The notes below the pieces were generated by a model that saw nothing but the letters and a program-made list of their open reading frames with translations, was not told the origin of the DNA and searched no databases. The position numbers were made by a program, and so were the translations under genes. A stretch of 64,000 nucleotides of DNA, from NCBI RefSeq assembly GCF_900167085.1, contig NZ_FUXA01000004.1, forward strand, positions 251,895-315,894. Direction: 5' to 3'. Below are positions 26,098-35,996 of the stretch, in pieces. The DNA comes from Eubacterium ruminantium. GTDB lineage: Bacteria > Bacillota > Clostridia > Lachnospirales > Lachnospiraceae. Position 1 is the first letter of the stretch. Each line of letters starts with the position of its first letter.

Positions 26098-27942
26098 ATG
26101 GAAACTATAAGAGAAAAGATTCCCTTGAATAAAATCGAATACTCTGTTAGGGCTACGCAGGCGGTACTCCAATATGGTGTTGGAGCAATGGTTGATTTTG
26201 CATCACAGACTTTAGTTACCGCTGCTCCAGAAACGTGGTCATCTGTTCAAAAAATCTATGATGAAAGATTTGCTAAAGCATTAGGCGTTGAGTATTTTGC
26301 ATTACCAATCAAGATTACATATTCAAGGTTCCCGGAGTGGTATTTTTGCCCAAAGTGTCGTGATTTCATGCCAATAGACCATTGGATAAAGAGATGGAAG
26401 GAAAAGGTACAAAAGAATGGCAATCTAAGAAAGGTATATGAAAATGATTCGTATCTAATCAAACATATGCGGTGCCCAGATTGCTATCAGGACTTGGTCG
26501 TAAGTCGTATTGTTACTGTATGCAAATCTGGTCATTTGAATGATTTTCCGTGGGTTGAATGGGTTCATGCTAAATCAAATAGAACATGTGATAATCCAGT
26601 CTTAAAGTTCAAGACTGGAGCATCTGGAACAGAAGGTCTCGAAGGATTGACTATAGAGTGTTCTTGTAAGGCAAAGGCAACGTTAAAGGATGCGTTCGAT
26701 GAGGATATATTCAAAACATTAGCTGAAGAAAAAGGAACAAGTGCTTTCTTTTGTCAAGGGAATCATCCGTTTAAACATACGAAACATAAATGTATTAATT
26801 ACCCAGTAACAAAACAAAGAGGTGCTTCTTCGGTGTATTATCCAGTTGAATATAGTTCTTTGGTTATTCCACCATATTCAGATAAACTCAATGAGAAGAT
26901 AGAGAATAGCAAGGCTTTTGAAAAGTATTGCGGAGTAATTGAGGAGGAGGAACCAGAAGACAGAATACCGAAGATTAATAAAAAACTCTCCGAATGGACT
27001 GCTAAAATTGCATTGGAAATAGGTGCTATCGAGAGTGATGTTGAGAAGATACTAAGAAGAAAATGGCTTGATGAATATGAATCGACAGATGTCTCAAGTA
27101 TACAATACAAGATGGATGAGTATGATGCTTTGACAGGTGAGATAGTATCTCCATCTGGTGGATTTGGCGATTTCTCCAGAGAAGAGATGGATGTGTCTAT
27201 TTATAACTTACCACATATTAAATCAATCTCCTTGATTGATAAGGTGAGAGTGGTAAGGGCATTAATAGGCTTTTCAAGAATTAATCCTGTTGTTAATATG
27301 GAGGATGAAGGGTTTGTAAGTGTTAAAGAAGATAGCACACCTTTTTATCCAGCAAATGAGGTAAGAGGAGAAGGAATATTCATAGAGTTTGATTTTAATG
27401 ATATTAGTGATTGGATTAGCGATAATCCGGAAGTTATTGAGAGAACAAACCAATTGAATTCAAATTATGCTGCATCATATTTTGGTTCGAAACATCCACG
27501 AATCGTTACACCTAAATTCATTTTGTTGCATACGCTAGCGCATCTTCTGATTACTCAGTTGAGCTTTGAATGTGGGTATAACGTTGCTTCTTTGTCAGAA
27601 AAGATATACTGTTCCGAAACTTCTGATGGAAAAGAAATGGCTGGTATATTTATATACACTGCTAGTGGTGATTCGGAAGGTACTCTTGGCGGACTTGTCC
27701 GGCAAGGAAGGCCAGATGCTTTTCCGAAGATATTTAAGAAGGCCATTAATCATGCGAAGACTTGTTCAAATGATCCGATATGCATAATGAGTCGTGGGCA
27801 GGGACGAGATTCCCTTAATCTTGCCGCGTGTCATTCGTGTGCTATGGTGCCAGAGACGAGTTGCGAGGAGAATAATACTTTCTTGGATAGAGGGATGGTT
27901 GTTGGGCTGTTTGACAATAAAAAGATAGGGTTTTGGAATTGA
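26098..27942 (+). CDS. drmB: DrmB, DUF1998-domain protein of DISARM
   Basis: 614 residues. The N-terminus RATQAVLQYGVGAMVDFAS is the usual opening of DrmB. Cys pairs FCPKCRDF and RCPDCYQD and the segment VCKSGHLNDFPWVEWVH follow. The C-terminal DUF1998 part has LLHTLAHLLITQLSFECGY, IFIYTASGDSEGTLGGLVR and a Cys cluster ending AACHSCAMVPETSC. It partners DrmA. ATG 26098 is chosen because GGGAGA lies 7 bases ahead; an alternative ATG at 26083 would overlap drmA by 13 bases. No drmC (phospholipase-D nuclease) follows. Instead a methyltransferase starts 23 bases later. Confidence 0.9.
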   Translation: METIREKIPLNKIEYSVRATQAVLQYGVGAMVDFASQTLVTAAPETWSSVQKIYDERFAKALGVEYFALPIKITYSRFPEWYFCPKCRDFMPIDHWIKRWKEKVQKNGNLRKVYENDSYLIKHMRCPDCYQDLVVSRIVTVCKSGHLNDFPWVEWVHAKSNRTCDNPVLKFKTGASGTEGLEGLTIECSCKAKATLKDAFDEDIFKTLAEEKGTSAFFCQGNHPFKHTKHKCINYPVTKQRGASSVYYPVEYSSLVIPPYSDKLNEKIENSKAFEKYCGVIEEEEPEDRIPKINKKLSEWTAKIALEIGAIESDVEKILRRKWLDEYESTDVSSIQYKMDEYDALTGEIVSPSGGFGDFSREEMDVSIYNLPHIKSISLIDKVRVVRALIGFSRINPVVNMEDEGFVSVKEDSTPFYPANEVRGEGIFIEFDFNDISDWISDNPEVIERTNQLNSNYAASYFGSKHPRIVTPKFILLHTLAHLLITQLSFECGYNVASLSEKIYCSETSDGKEMAGIFIYTASGDSEGTLGGLVRQGRPDAFPKIFKKAINHAKTCSNDPICIMSRGQGRDSLNLAACHSCAMVPETSCEENNTFLDRGMVVGLFDNKKIGFWN

Positions 27943-27965
27943 CCATATATTGCTGAGGAGTTAAG

Positions 27966-28697
27966 ATGGTGAACTTTAAAATATATAATAGCGACTGTAT
28001 CAAAATAATGAAAAAGCTTGATGCAGATTCTATAAACTTAATAATTACCGATCCGCCCTATAATCTGGGAAAGTTTATGGAGAATAGAGACACCAACCTT
28101 AAAAAGATGCGGGATAACTTTTTTGGAGCTGCTGGTTGGGATGATATGAATTTCGAATCCTGGACAAATAGTATGGATAGTTTCTTTGAACAGGCGGCAC
28201 GAGTTATGAAAAAAGGTGGTAGTATTATTGTTTTTATGGCGATAATTAAAGTGGAAACAATAATCAAACTTGCTGAAAAACATGGTTTTTACTACAAAAC
28301 AACGGGAATATGGCATAAAACAAATCCTATGCCAAGAAACATGAACCTGCATTTTGTTAACTCTACAGAATCATGGGTGTACTTCACATATAAAACACGG
28401 ACAGGTACCTTTAATAATAATGGAGAATGCTTACATGATTTTGTTGAAACGTCTGTAACACCTGCAGGAGAGAGAAGATATGGCAAACATCCGACACAAA
28501 AACCACTAAAGTTGATGGAATATTTTGTCACAATTCTTTCTAATGAAGGTGATCGAGTGCTTGATCCATTCATGGGCAGTGGAAGCACTGGTGTGGCTGC
28601 AGTAAAGAATAATCGAGATTTTATAGGAGTTGAGCTAGACAAGTCCTATTATGAGATGTCGAAGAAAAGAATTGAGGAGATTTTGAATGAAGCCTAA
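27966..28697 (+). CDS. DNA adenine-N6 or cytosine-N4 methyltransferase
   Basis: 243 residues. Motif IV LIITDPPYNLGK (DPPY) precedes motif I DPFMGSGSTGVAA (FxGxG), the order of beta-class amino-methyltransferases. HPTQKPLKLMEY precedes motif I as usual, and the C-terminus RDFIGVELDKSYYEMSKKRI completes the SAM site. DPPY fits adenine-N6 more than cytosine-N4. It overlaps the next C5 methyltransferase by 11 bases. Together they look like the two protective enzymes of a LlaJI-like system recognising an asymmetric site, one per strand; that pairing is inference. Target unknown. Confidence 0.88.
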   Translation: MVNFKIYNSDCIKIMKKLDADSINLIITDPPYNLGKFMENRDTNLKKMRDNFFGAAGWDDMNFESWTNSMDSFFEQAARVMKKGGSIIVFMAIIKVETIIKLAEKHGFYYKTTGIWHKTNPMPRNMNLHFVNSTESWVYFTYKTRTGTFNNNGECLHDFVETSVTPAGERRYGKHPTQKPLKLMEYFVTILSNEGDRVLDPFMGSGSTGVAAVKNNRDFIGVELDKSYYEMSKKRIEEILNEA

Positions 28698-29769
28698 AGT
28701 TATTGATTTATTTGCTGGAGTAGGGGGTATGTCCTTAGGTTTTGAAAAAGCGGGATTTGATGTTGTGCTAGCGAATGAATATGATGAATCAATCGCAGAG
28801 GCCTACAAAAAAAACCATAGTAGTACAAAAATGGTGGTAGGGGATATCACGAAACTTGATCTGGACGAAACCTTTGGGAAATACAATGGAAAAATCGATG
28901 TTATAATAGGTGGTCCCCCCTGCCAAGGCTTTTCTCAGAAGGGACAAAGGAAAAGCATAAAGGACGAGAGAAATTTCTTGTTCAAGTACTACATCAAAGT
29001 TGTTGAACTAGTCAGACCTAAATATTTTGTCATGGAAAATGTTCCTAATCTTTTAACGACTGAGAAGGGTTACTTTCGGCATGAAATTGAGGAATTGTTC
29101 CGAGAATTAGGTTATGAAAACTTGTCGACAGGCGTATTAAATGCATCTGACTATGGTGTTCCACAAAACCGAAGACGAACTGTAATAATCGGTAAACTCG
29201 GCGGTGTAGCACCTGATTTGCCTAAAACTAAAAACAAGACTGTGACAATATGGGATGCTATAAGTGACTTGGCTTTTCTTGAATCTGGTGAAGGAACTGA
29301 GGAACAGTCTTATATAAATAAAGCGGAGAGCGAATATCAGAAACTTTTACGAGGGGATTGCAAAGTCCTTCATAATCATGTTGCGACCAAACACTCCGAT
29401 TTAGCATTGAAAAGGTTAAAAATGATCCCGCCTAATGCTGGAAAAGAAGTTTTGCCACCAGAACATATAACAAAGTCAATTTATAGTGGTACATGGACAA
29501 GAATGAGGAAGGATGAGATTTCGGTAACCATAACAACACGATTTGATACACCTTCGTCAGGCAAATTCACTCATCCTTATTTAAACCGAGCCATTACTGT
29601 AAGAGAAGCCGCTAGAATTCAGTCGTTTCCAGACGATTTTGTGTTTACGGGTAAAAAGGGCTCACAGATGAAACAGGTAGGAAATGCAGTACCGCCATTG
29701 CTTGCCCAAGCGGTTGCTGAATGCATAATGGAAGACATAAAGGAGACGAAAAATGAGCAGACCAAGTAA
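28687..29769 (+). CDS. DNA cytosine-5 methyltransferase of the LlaJI-like module
   Basis: 360 residues with motif I IDLFAGVGGMSLGFEKAGF, IV GGPPCQGFSQKGQR, VI FVMENVPNLL, VIII QNRRRTVIIG, IX VREAARIQSFPDDF and X QVGNAVPPLLAQAV. The middle variable region (about 185-290) would set the DNA target. It starts inside the previous gene (11-base overlap) and runs 17 bases into the McrB-like gene, so all four genes are translationally linked. Its sequence is clearly different from the C5 enzyme at 18672, so the two probably read different sites. Confidence 0.92.
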   Translation: MKPKVIDLFAGVGGMSLGFEKAGFDVVLANEYDESIAEAYKKNHSSTKMVVGDITKLDLDETFGKYNGKIDVIIGGPPCQGFSQKGQRKSIKDERNFLFKYYIKVVELVRPKYFVMENVPNLLTTEKGYFRHEIEELFRELGYENLSTGVLNASDYGVPQNRRRTVIIGKLGGVAPDLPKTKNKTVTIWDAISDLAFLESGEGTEEQSYINKAESEYQKLLRGDCKVLHNHVATKHSDLALKRLKMIPPNAGKEVLPPEHITKSIYSGTWTRMRKDEISVTITTRFDTPSSGKFTHPYLNRAITVREAARIQSFPDDFVFTGKKGSQMKQVGNAVPPLLAQAVAECIMEDIKETKNEQTK

Positions 29770-31681
29770 TATTCCAGTTTACCCTGAGATGGATTTAAAA
29801 CTGGGAATTAAATCATCAATTCCAAAGGTGAAGCAAACTATAGCACTTGCGCTATTATTGTTCGAGAGCGAGGGCAGGAAAGATGCGGTTGCGTATTCAA
29901 CAGAGGTTGGTTCTGCTACCGTATGTGAAACAGCGGTTGAAGCAAGGCTAAAAGCTATGCTTAACCCGATATACACTACTTATGGTGAATCCGATACATC
30001 ATTCATGTATGCCGTAAATGATAATTATTTATTTAAGGCTCAGATAGAACATTTACAGGTATTATTTGAATTGATATATAGGATAGGGCAGGTTTTTTTT
30101 ATAGATACAACAAAAAGCTTTTCTGCTGAAAGAACTGGTGGTGTAAGATATGCTAAAAGACTCAAATATTCTGCAAATGCTGATTTGCTGTCTCCGTTAT
30201 TTGATGGATCGGATGCAGTGAAGTATAAAGAAACTCTTGTTAATTGGCTTGGATTAGATAGTGTACCAGAAGACGTTAAAGCGGCAGAAGGTATATGCAG
30301 AATTATGACTGTAATATCTGAGACAGCAATTTTCAAGCTTGTAGATGGGTCTGCGGATGTTTTCTTTAATCAGAATGAGATATATAAAGCTATTCAGAAT
30401 AACCCTGGTGTGGCAATTGATATATCGGGAGATTCAGAACCGAAAGGGGCTCTCAGGATTATTAAAAATGCGCTTGATGAGGATATAAATCCTGTTTTGT
30501 CATACAACGGTGGAAATGTTACATCAAGAGTGGGTGCAGCTGTTTTGGCGGCATATCAAAGCCGAGTAAATACTTTGTTAGGTTTATCGTCTACAAAGCT
30601 TCCTAAAAAGAAAACGGGAGTACTTGTGCGTAATACGAATATATTACCGGGTATTGATAGAAATCTTATTTTTTTTGGGGCTCCCGGTACGGGAAAGAGT
30701 TACCAGTTGAATGATAAGGTAAATTCAATGATAGCAAACGATGATCAGATGGAGAGAGTCACATTCCATCCAGATTATTCATATGCACAATTTGTAGGAA
30801 CATATAAGCCTGTATCAGAAAGCGATGGTCAGATTAATTATAGGTTTGTTCCCGGCCCTTTTGCAAGAATTTTGGTTGCTGCATTAAAAAGTGCGCGAGA
30901 TCTTCAATCAAACGCATTGCCATATTTCTTGGTTATTGAAGAAATCAATCGTTCAAAAGTTGCAGCTGTATTTGGAGATATATTCCAATTACTAGATCGC
31001 AAAGCAGATAATTCGAGCGAGTATAATATTCAGGCTAGCGAAGATTTACGAAAGTATTTGTCTTCCGAACTGGGCGGAGAACCTGATGAATATGCTAGTA
31101 TATTCATTCCAGATAATATGTTTATTTGGGCAACGATGAATAGTGCCGATCAGGGTGTATTTCCTATGGATACAGCGTTTAAAAGGCGTTGGAATTTCCA
31201 ATATATAGGAATTGATGATGAAGAAATCACGGAAGAATCATCTGGAACAAATATAGAGCATATCAAATTAATTTTCACTTGTGGTACAGACGATATTCGT
31301 TGGAATGTACTTAGAAGAGCGATAAACATGAAATTGTCCTCTGAGGATATAAATGCGCATGAGGACAAACTTATGGGACCGTTCTTCATAAAATGTGAAG
31401 GGTTTACACTTGATGCGGCAAACAAAGTAGATCCATCTGAAAATGATAAATTCCTTTCAGTTTTCAATGAAAAGGTATTGATGTATCTATTTGAAGATGT
31501 TGCAAGAACCAGACGACCAGAATTGTTTTCTGGAATAGTTGATAAATGTAGTCGATTTTCGCAAGTAAAGGAAGCCTTTTTGTCAGACGGTTTAAGAATC
31601 TTCGGTGATGATTTCAAGACGAAATACTATGATGTTCAAGAAACGGAATATGATACAAAGAAAACACGCTTAGGAGTGTGA
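29753..31681 (+). CDS. McrB-like AAA+ GTPase, LlaJI R1-type
   Basis: 642 residues. An N-terminal domain of about 290 residues (no known fold recognised) would read the DNA site. The AAA+ module has Walker A FFGAPGTGKSYQLN (near 312), VTFHPDYSYAQFVGTYKP, Walker B YFLVIEEINRSKVAAVFGDI (near 394) and sensor ATMNSADQGVFPMDTAFKRR (near 460). These are the hallmark motifs of McrB/LlaJI R1 motor subunits, which use GTP. It is followed after 4 bases by the nuclease subunit. In LlaJI the pair cuts unmethylated asymmetric sites; the presence of two methyltransferases argues for that rather than for methyl-dependent McrBC. Confidence 0.88.
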   Translation: MSRPSNIPVYPEMDLKLGIKSSIPKVKQTIALALLLFESEGRKDAVAYSTEVGSATVCETAVEARLKAMLNPIYTTYGESDTSFMYAVNDNYLFKAQIEHLQVLFELIYRIGQVFFIDTTKSFSAERTGGVRYAKRLKYSANADLLSPLFDGSDAVKYKETLVNWLGLDSVPEDVKAAEGICRIMTVISETAIFKLVDGSADVFFNQNEIYKAIQNNPGVAIDISGDSEPKGALRIIKNALDEDINPVLSYNGGNVTSRVGAAVLAAYQSRVNTLLGLSSTKLPKKKTGVLVRNTNILPGIDRNLIFFGAPGTGKSYQLNDKVNSMIANDDQMERVTFHPDYSYAQFVGTYKPVSESDGQINYRFVPGPFARILVAALKSARDLQSNALPYFLVIEEINRSKVAAVFGDIFQLLDRKADNSSEYNIQASEDLRKYLSSELGGEPDEYASIFIPDNMFIWATMNSADQGVFPMDTAFKRRWNFQYIGIDDEEITEESSGTNIEHIKLIFTCGTDDIRWNVLRRAINMKLSSEDINAHEDKLMGPFFIKCEGFTLDAANKVDPSENDKFLSVFNEKVLMYLFEDVARTRRPELFSGIVDKCSRFSQVKEAFLSDGLRIFGDDFKTKYYDVQETEYDTKKTRLGV

Positions 31682-31685
31682 AGGA

Positions 31686-33188
31686 ATGGCTCTTATAACA
31701 CGATATGTTAGAGAGGGTAAAATATATACAAAAGACTTTTTAAGAGATCACTTTGCATTTGCCAATGATACTGAATTTGGATCTTTTCTGAAACAGCTAA
31801 AAAAATATCGTGTTTTGAAGACGATAAAAGGGAAGAACAGTAAAGAAGAAGATGAATCCCTGCTTGAAGAAGATGATGAGGATTATGTCGGAGAAATTGA
31901 TGATAATTCTTCGATAAAGTACTTGTTTCGATACGTAGGATTATTGACATGCAAAGGAAGAGTAATCTATGTATATCCCAAATACATAGAACCTGTTGGC
32001 GATTACGCTCCTCAAAAAGAGATGCGGCAGGTAATAAATGTACTCCGAAAGTATAATAAAGCCCGAAAAGACATAATAAAAGAATATTCAGGGAAAGAAG
32101 GAAAAGATGAAATAAACATTCTATCCTTAATGATTTATTTTATTCAGGATTTCTTGGATCATGGTTTGTATTCAAATGATGAAGAAATTACGGAGATAAA
32201 TGGATCAGAAAACTATTTATGGCAAAAGACTATTGATGAAACGTTCCCGATTATCAGAGATAACAGACCTTACTATACTGAAATTTACACATTGAGGAAA
32301 GTCTTCAATGAAGATGATTTTATTCGCAGATTACACGCTTGGATTATAACAGATGCGTGTCGACAGATGAAAGAAACGGGACTATCTGATATTTATGGAT
32401 ATCCGTATATTGAAATCTCTTCGGAAATAAAAAAAGATTTTGGTGATGACCAATATATTTCAAAACAAATTGAAGATGAATTGAGATTGCAGTTTGATGA
32501 TAGAAGGATAATGCTTCTTCATGCAATGAACTCATATATTACTCTAAGAGGAAAAATGAGGGAAGGCGATGAAGTTATGTTGCTATTGGGGACCAGAACA
32601 TTCCATGTTGTTTGGGAAGAAGTATGTGCCAAGGTCTTTAAGAGTCAGAGAAATGAAAAACTCAATAATCTTGGCTCAAGATACAAGCCCGTTATGGATT
32701 ATATAGTTATTAATCCGTTAGATGGTAGTAAGGAATTAATAGAGTTGATTCAGAAACCACGGTGGGAGATGGAAGGAATGATTAGAGAGCCAAAAGACAC
32801 TTTTGTTCCTGATTTCTTGAGCTTCTTTACTGAACACGGGAAATATTACTATTATATTCTTGATGCTAAGTATTATTGTCCAGAATTAAATGGAAATAAG
32901 ATATTAAAGAATCCTGGTGTCGAAGATGTTGCAAAACAGTATTTGTATTATTTGGCATATAAGTATTTTTTGGATGATATAAGTATTACATATGCTGATG
33001 TGAAAAACTATTTTTTAATGCCTAAAGAAACTGGTAAGATTGAAGATGTTGGGTTTGTTGAACTCGAGTTATGGCGACATTTTCGAGCTGTCCCAAGGTT
33101 TGTGAGAATAAAGAAGCTGCCAGCTGATTTGATGTATGAAAAATACATTTCGGATCAGACGATTCAACTAAAAGAATTAGATATATAA
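31686..33188 (+). CDS. LlaJI-family (McrC-like) restriction endonuclease subunit
   Basis: 500 residues. The N-terminal domain (about 1-230) contains a very acidic loop (EEDESLLEEDDEDYVGEIDD). The C-terminal PD-(D/E)xK nuclease core shows FVPDFLSFF (near 373) followed by YYYILDAKYYCPE (near 390), giving D-x(n)-D-x-K, and PGVEDVAKQYLYYLAYKY, the conserved helix after the active site in LlaJI/McrC nucleases. It is the last gene of the run 18672-33188, which has gaps of at most 23 bases. Cleavage is expected to depend on the McrB-like motor. Confidence 0.88.
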   Translation: MALITRYVREGKIYTKDFLRDHFAFANDTEFGSFLKQLKKYRVLKTIKGKNSKEEDESLLEEDDEDYVGEIDDNSSIKYLFRYVGLLTCKGRVIYVYPKYIEPVGDYAPQKEMRQVINVLRKYNKARKDIIKEYSGKEGKDEINILSLMIYFIQDFLDHGLYSNDEEITEINGSENYLWQKTIDETFPIIRDNRPYYTEIYTLRKVFNEDDFIRRLHAWIITDACRQMKETGLSDIYGYPYIEISSEIKKDFGDDQYISKQIEDELRLQFDDRRIMLLHAMNSYITLRGKMREGDEVMLLLGTRTFHVVWEEVCAKVFKSQRNEKLNNLGSRYKPVMDYIVINPLDGSKELIELIQKPRWEMEGMIREPKDTFVPDFLSFFTEHGKYYYYILDAKYYCPELNGNKILKNPGVEDVAKQYLYYLAYKYFLDDISITYADVKNYFLMPKETGKIEDVGFVELELWRHFRAVPRFVRIKKLPADLMYEKYISDQTIQLKELDI

Positions 33189-33235
33189 TATTTATGTTAT
33201 GAGAAAAGTTGAATTTATTGTAGGACGAGGTGTAC

Positions 33236-34837
33236 ATGGCAAACAAAGATAACAGCAAATTTCATAACATAGATATATCATCAGACTACCTTTCGGACGA
33301 CTATATGAAAGCTGTCGGGGAGAAAATTGTGGGGATGATGAAGCCTGATACATACGGCTGTGATGCATTTTTTGTAAAGACATTCATCAATGAAGATATG
33401 CAGATGGATTTCTCTATCATAGCAAATCTGTTTTATATGAATGTTCCGGAGGCGCTTACATTTAAGAATTATGATTATTTTACAGATACGTCGATCAAAG
33501 CGTCATATCCGATAGAAGCGTTTACTGTATTTACGCTTTCACAGATTTTATCGATGGCTAAGTCCGGAAATGAATTCTCCGTACAGCTCCTGAAGTATCT
33601 TTACAAGATTTATTACAAGAAAGAATATAAGGTATTGAAGAAGTTCAAGACTATTTCCCCACAGGAGATAATGTCTCTTTCTGAAGATGAAGAAGGGGAG
33701 AACATTGGTACAATGGCAAGGATTCTTACGCTGTGCCCATTCTTTGGAATAGAGCTTGATGATAAATGTGCGGTTCTGTATCTCGTTATTGATAAACACA
33801 ACCTTGAGGACGAGGAAAATATAAAAACTCCGGAAGTTTCCAGGGCTGATATGAAACAGTTTGAGGAAGCGTCACTACAGATCAATGACATATTTGGCGT
33901 AGATAATCTTGATGAGATAATAAAAGCATCTAAGGACTATAGAAAATACGACAGATTCCGAAGAACAGTCTATAAAAGTATGGGTTACAGATCGGACTTC
34001 GTTGATCTTCAGGATGGTGTTGTCTCAACAGGTCTCTGTTATATTCAGACACTGCTTATTCTGAACAAGATGTATCCGGATAGGAAGTTCACTAAGGAGG
34101 AACTTCAGATCTATGCGTCTATTTATTTTGATGCTTCAATTGTCTGCAGATCAATGAATGAGATTGACGATTACTTGAAGGTCATGCTCGGTGAGGTAGA
34201 TGATTTTACTATTGAAGAGAGCATGTTTGATCCGGAAGAATTTGAAAAGGCGGCAGGGATCAAAATTATAAGATATAATAGTCAGGACGATGCTGAAGGT
34301 GACGGTAGTTTGAATGCTGGTACCATGGATCCTCAGAAAAAGCCTTCTGCTGGTTCGGGGGCTAAGACTATCAGTAGTGGAAGAACGGGTGCTTTAAGTG
34401 GTGCTTCCGAGAGCAAATCTATGGGCGAGGGAACGCAGACTTATGAAGATGAAATAGACAAACTGAGAAGTAAACTTCATAAGAAGGAATATGATGCAAA
34501 TCATTTTGCGGATCTATACAGGGATACTAAGAAGAAGCTTGAAGAGGCAGAGCTGGAAAAGCAGATGCTTAAGTCTGAACATGAAGAACTGATAGCGCTC
34601 AGAGAGCATGTTTATAATATGACTGAAGAGGATATAGTTCTTCAGGAAAAGAATCGTCGAGAGCTGATAGCTTCCGTTATTGATAAAAGAATCGTTATTG
34701 TCGGAGGACATAAGAACTGGGTTCAGAAGATGAGAGATGTATTTCCAAATTGGAAATATATTGACTTCAAATCGGTAATGAATTGTTTGATAAGGAAAAT
34801 CCATATTGGGCTAATTTTTTTAGGGATAGATGTCTAG
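33236..34837 (+). pseudogene. DUF2325-like protein, probably truncated at the C-terminus
   Basis: 533 residues. The N-terminal two thirds are helical and unrecognised. A Ser/Gly-rich linker (about 355-405) and a coiled coil (about 410-470, EEAELEKQMLKSEHEEL) follow. Near the end RIVIVGGHKNWVQKMRDVFP starts a DUF2325 domain, but after NWKYIDFKSVM the sequence changes to unrelated residues and stops, where the family continues for another 50-60 residues. The break coincides with the start of the SUKH gene in another frame, so a deletion or recombination joined two genes. ATG 33236 follows GAGGTG. It may still be expressed as a shortened protein. Confidence 0.6.
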
Positions 34838-35301
34838 AAAAGAAAACAGAGGGACTGAAATATAAATTCTTGAAATATACATATGTAAGTGAACTAGAAG
34901 AAGGATACTTAGATGAACTTCAGGAAAAGTATGATTTTGTATATCCGGATATTTTGCGTGAGTACTATGAAAACTATAACGAGTCAGTTATAGAAACGTG
35001 TGAATTTGTTGCTAATGGAAAGGAGATTATGATTTATAACATACTCTCAGTAAAATATGGGAATGAAAGTGTTGAAGAATGTATCAGGAATCAGAAAAAC
35101 AAATTGATTCCGAAATATTATATTCCTTTTGCTCGAGATGTTGAAGGGAGATTTTTTTATCTGAGTAAAAAAGATAGTGGTATATATACCGATATAAATA
35201 AAGAGTATTGTTTTGGAATTAAACATCCTATGAAAATCAGTGATTCAGTTGAAGAACTGTTTGATGTCATGGAAAGAAATATCAAAACATATGAATTCTA
35301 G
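34783..35301 (+). CDS. SMI1/KNR4 (SUKH) family protein
   Basis: About 172 residues from TTG 34783 (MFDKENPYWANFFRDRCLEK). The middle has KYDFVYPDILREYYENYN, the SUKH strand-helix signature for the peptide-binding groove. IPKYYIPFARDVEGRFFYLS and the end region DSVEELFDVMERN follow. SUKH proteins are common immunity proteins against polymorphic toxins. The frame overlaps the end of the DUF2325-like gene by 55 bases and has no ATG or ribosome site at its start, so the natural start was probably lost at the junction. No cognate toxin is seen nearby. Confidence 0.6.
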   Translation: MFDKENPYWANFFRDRCLEKKTEGLKYKFLKYTYVSELEEGYLDELQEKYDFVYPDILREYYENYNESVIETCEFVANGKEIMIYNILSVKYGNESVEECIRNQKNKLIPKYYIPFARDVEGRFFYLSKKDSGIYTDINKEYCFGIKHPMKISDSVEELFDVMERNIKTYEF

Positions 35302-35519
35302 AATTCTGGAGGTGGCCTATGAGGTTAATTATTACTGATTCGAATATGATCTGGCATAAGGAAAACCCGCCAAGCTGGATAAGTATATTGAAGAGAACCG
35401 GTATTTGATCAAGAATGATATAGAATCAGAGGAGAATTTGTTTTAACTATGATAATTATAATTTTGAAGGAAATTGTATATAAAATAAAAATGACCGCTT
35501 CCAAGACGGAATATATTGA

Positions 35520-35720
35520 CAAATATATTTATTTTGGAAAAAAACAGATAATAGATATCTAGTTGACTATATAGGAAAGTTAATAAATGAATATAAATTG
35601 TGTGGAATTGAGATTTGGATAGGACGGACTGAATTTGGTATTGACTGGAGAAAAGATTTAATAGACATCGATAATGAAACGTCGCTTCCGGTGTTTGTAG
35701 GAGTGCTTAATCATGTATAG
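35520..35720 (+). pseudogene. C-terminal remnant ending in the module repeat
   Basis: Open frame without start: YLVDYIGKLINEYKLCG, IEIWIGRTEFGIDWRKDL and finally SLPVFVGVLNHV before the stop. The last 12 codons fall in the repeat also found just before both zinc-ribbon genes, so this is the longest surviving piece of a gene that once preceded that module. Family not recognised. Confidence 0.5.
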
Positions 35721-35734
35721 GTTGGATAACAAAG
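35686..35734 (+). repeat. Module repeat, third (partial) copy
   Basis: TTCCGGTGTTTGTAGGAGTG through GGATAACAAAGGA closely matches 16932-16982 and 57692-57743. After this point the zinc-ribbon gene is replaced by a DUF4143-type fragment. Confidence 0.75.
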
Positions 35735-35947
35735 GACGAAGCTTCGACCTTTGAAATAGAGTTCATAATTGAAAAGTCTGATGGAGCTATTCCGATTGAG
35801 GTAAAATCAACAAACAGTCGTTCAAAATCACTTGATAATATGCTGAAAAAGCCGGAGATTCCGTATGGATATAAATTGATCAGCGGAAATATAGGCGTTT
35901 CAGATAAGAAGATAACTTTGCCACTTTATATGGCGATGTTTATTTAG
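35711..35947 (+). pseudogene. DUF4143-type AAA-ATPase C-terminal fragment
   Basis: Open frame with no start codon: ASTFEIEFIIEKSDGAIPIE, VKSTNSRSKSLDNML and YKLISGNIGVSDKKITLPLY before TAG. This is the nuclease-like C-terminus (E.DF..E..G.IP.EVK) of AAA/DUF4143 proteins. The ATPase part is absent. Confidence 0.65.
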
Positions 35948-35996
35948 GTATATTTAAAGCAAATAATAAGCAATTGTATACATAATACGCAAAATG

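Noticed and set aside
27943-33188. Possible drmC in the DISARM operon
   Set aside because: No HxK(x)4D phospholipase-D motif is present in any protein here; the genes after drmB are methyltransferases and McrB/LlaJI-type proteins.
29753-33188. Methyl-dependent McrBC system
   Set aside because: Two methyltransferases overlap the McrB-like gene, and the nuclease resembles LlaJI; methyl-dependent cutting would attack the host's own marks.
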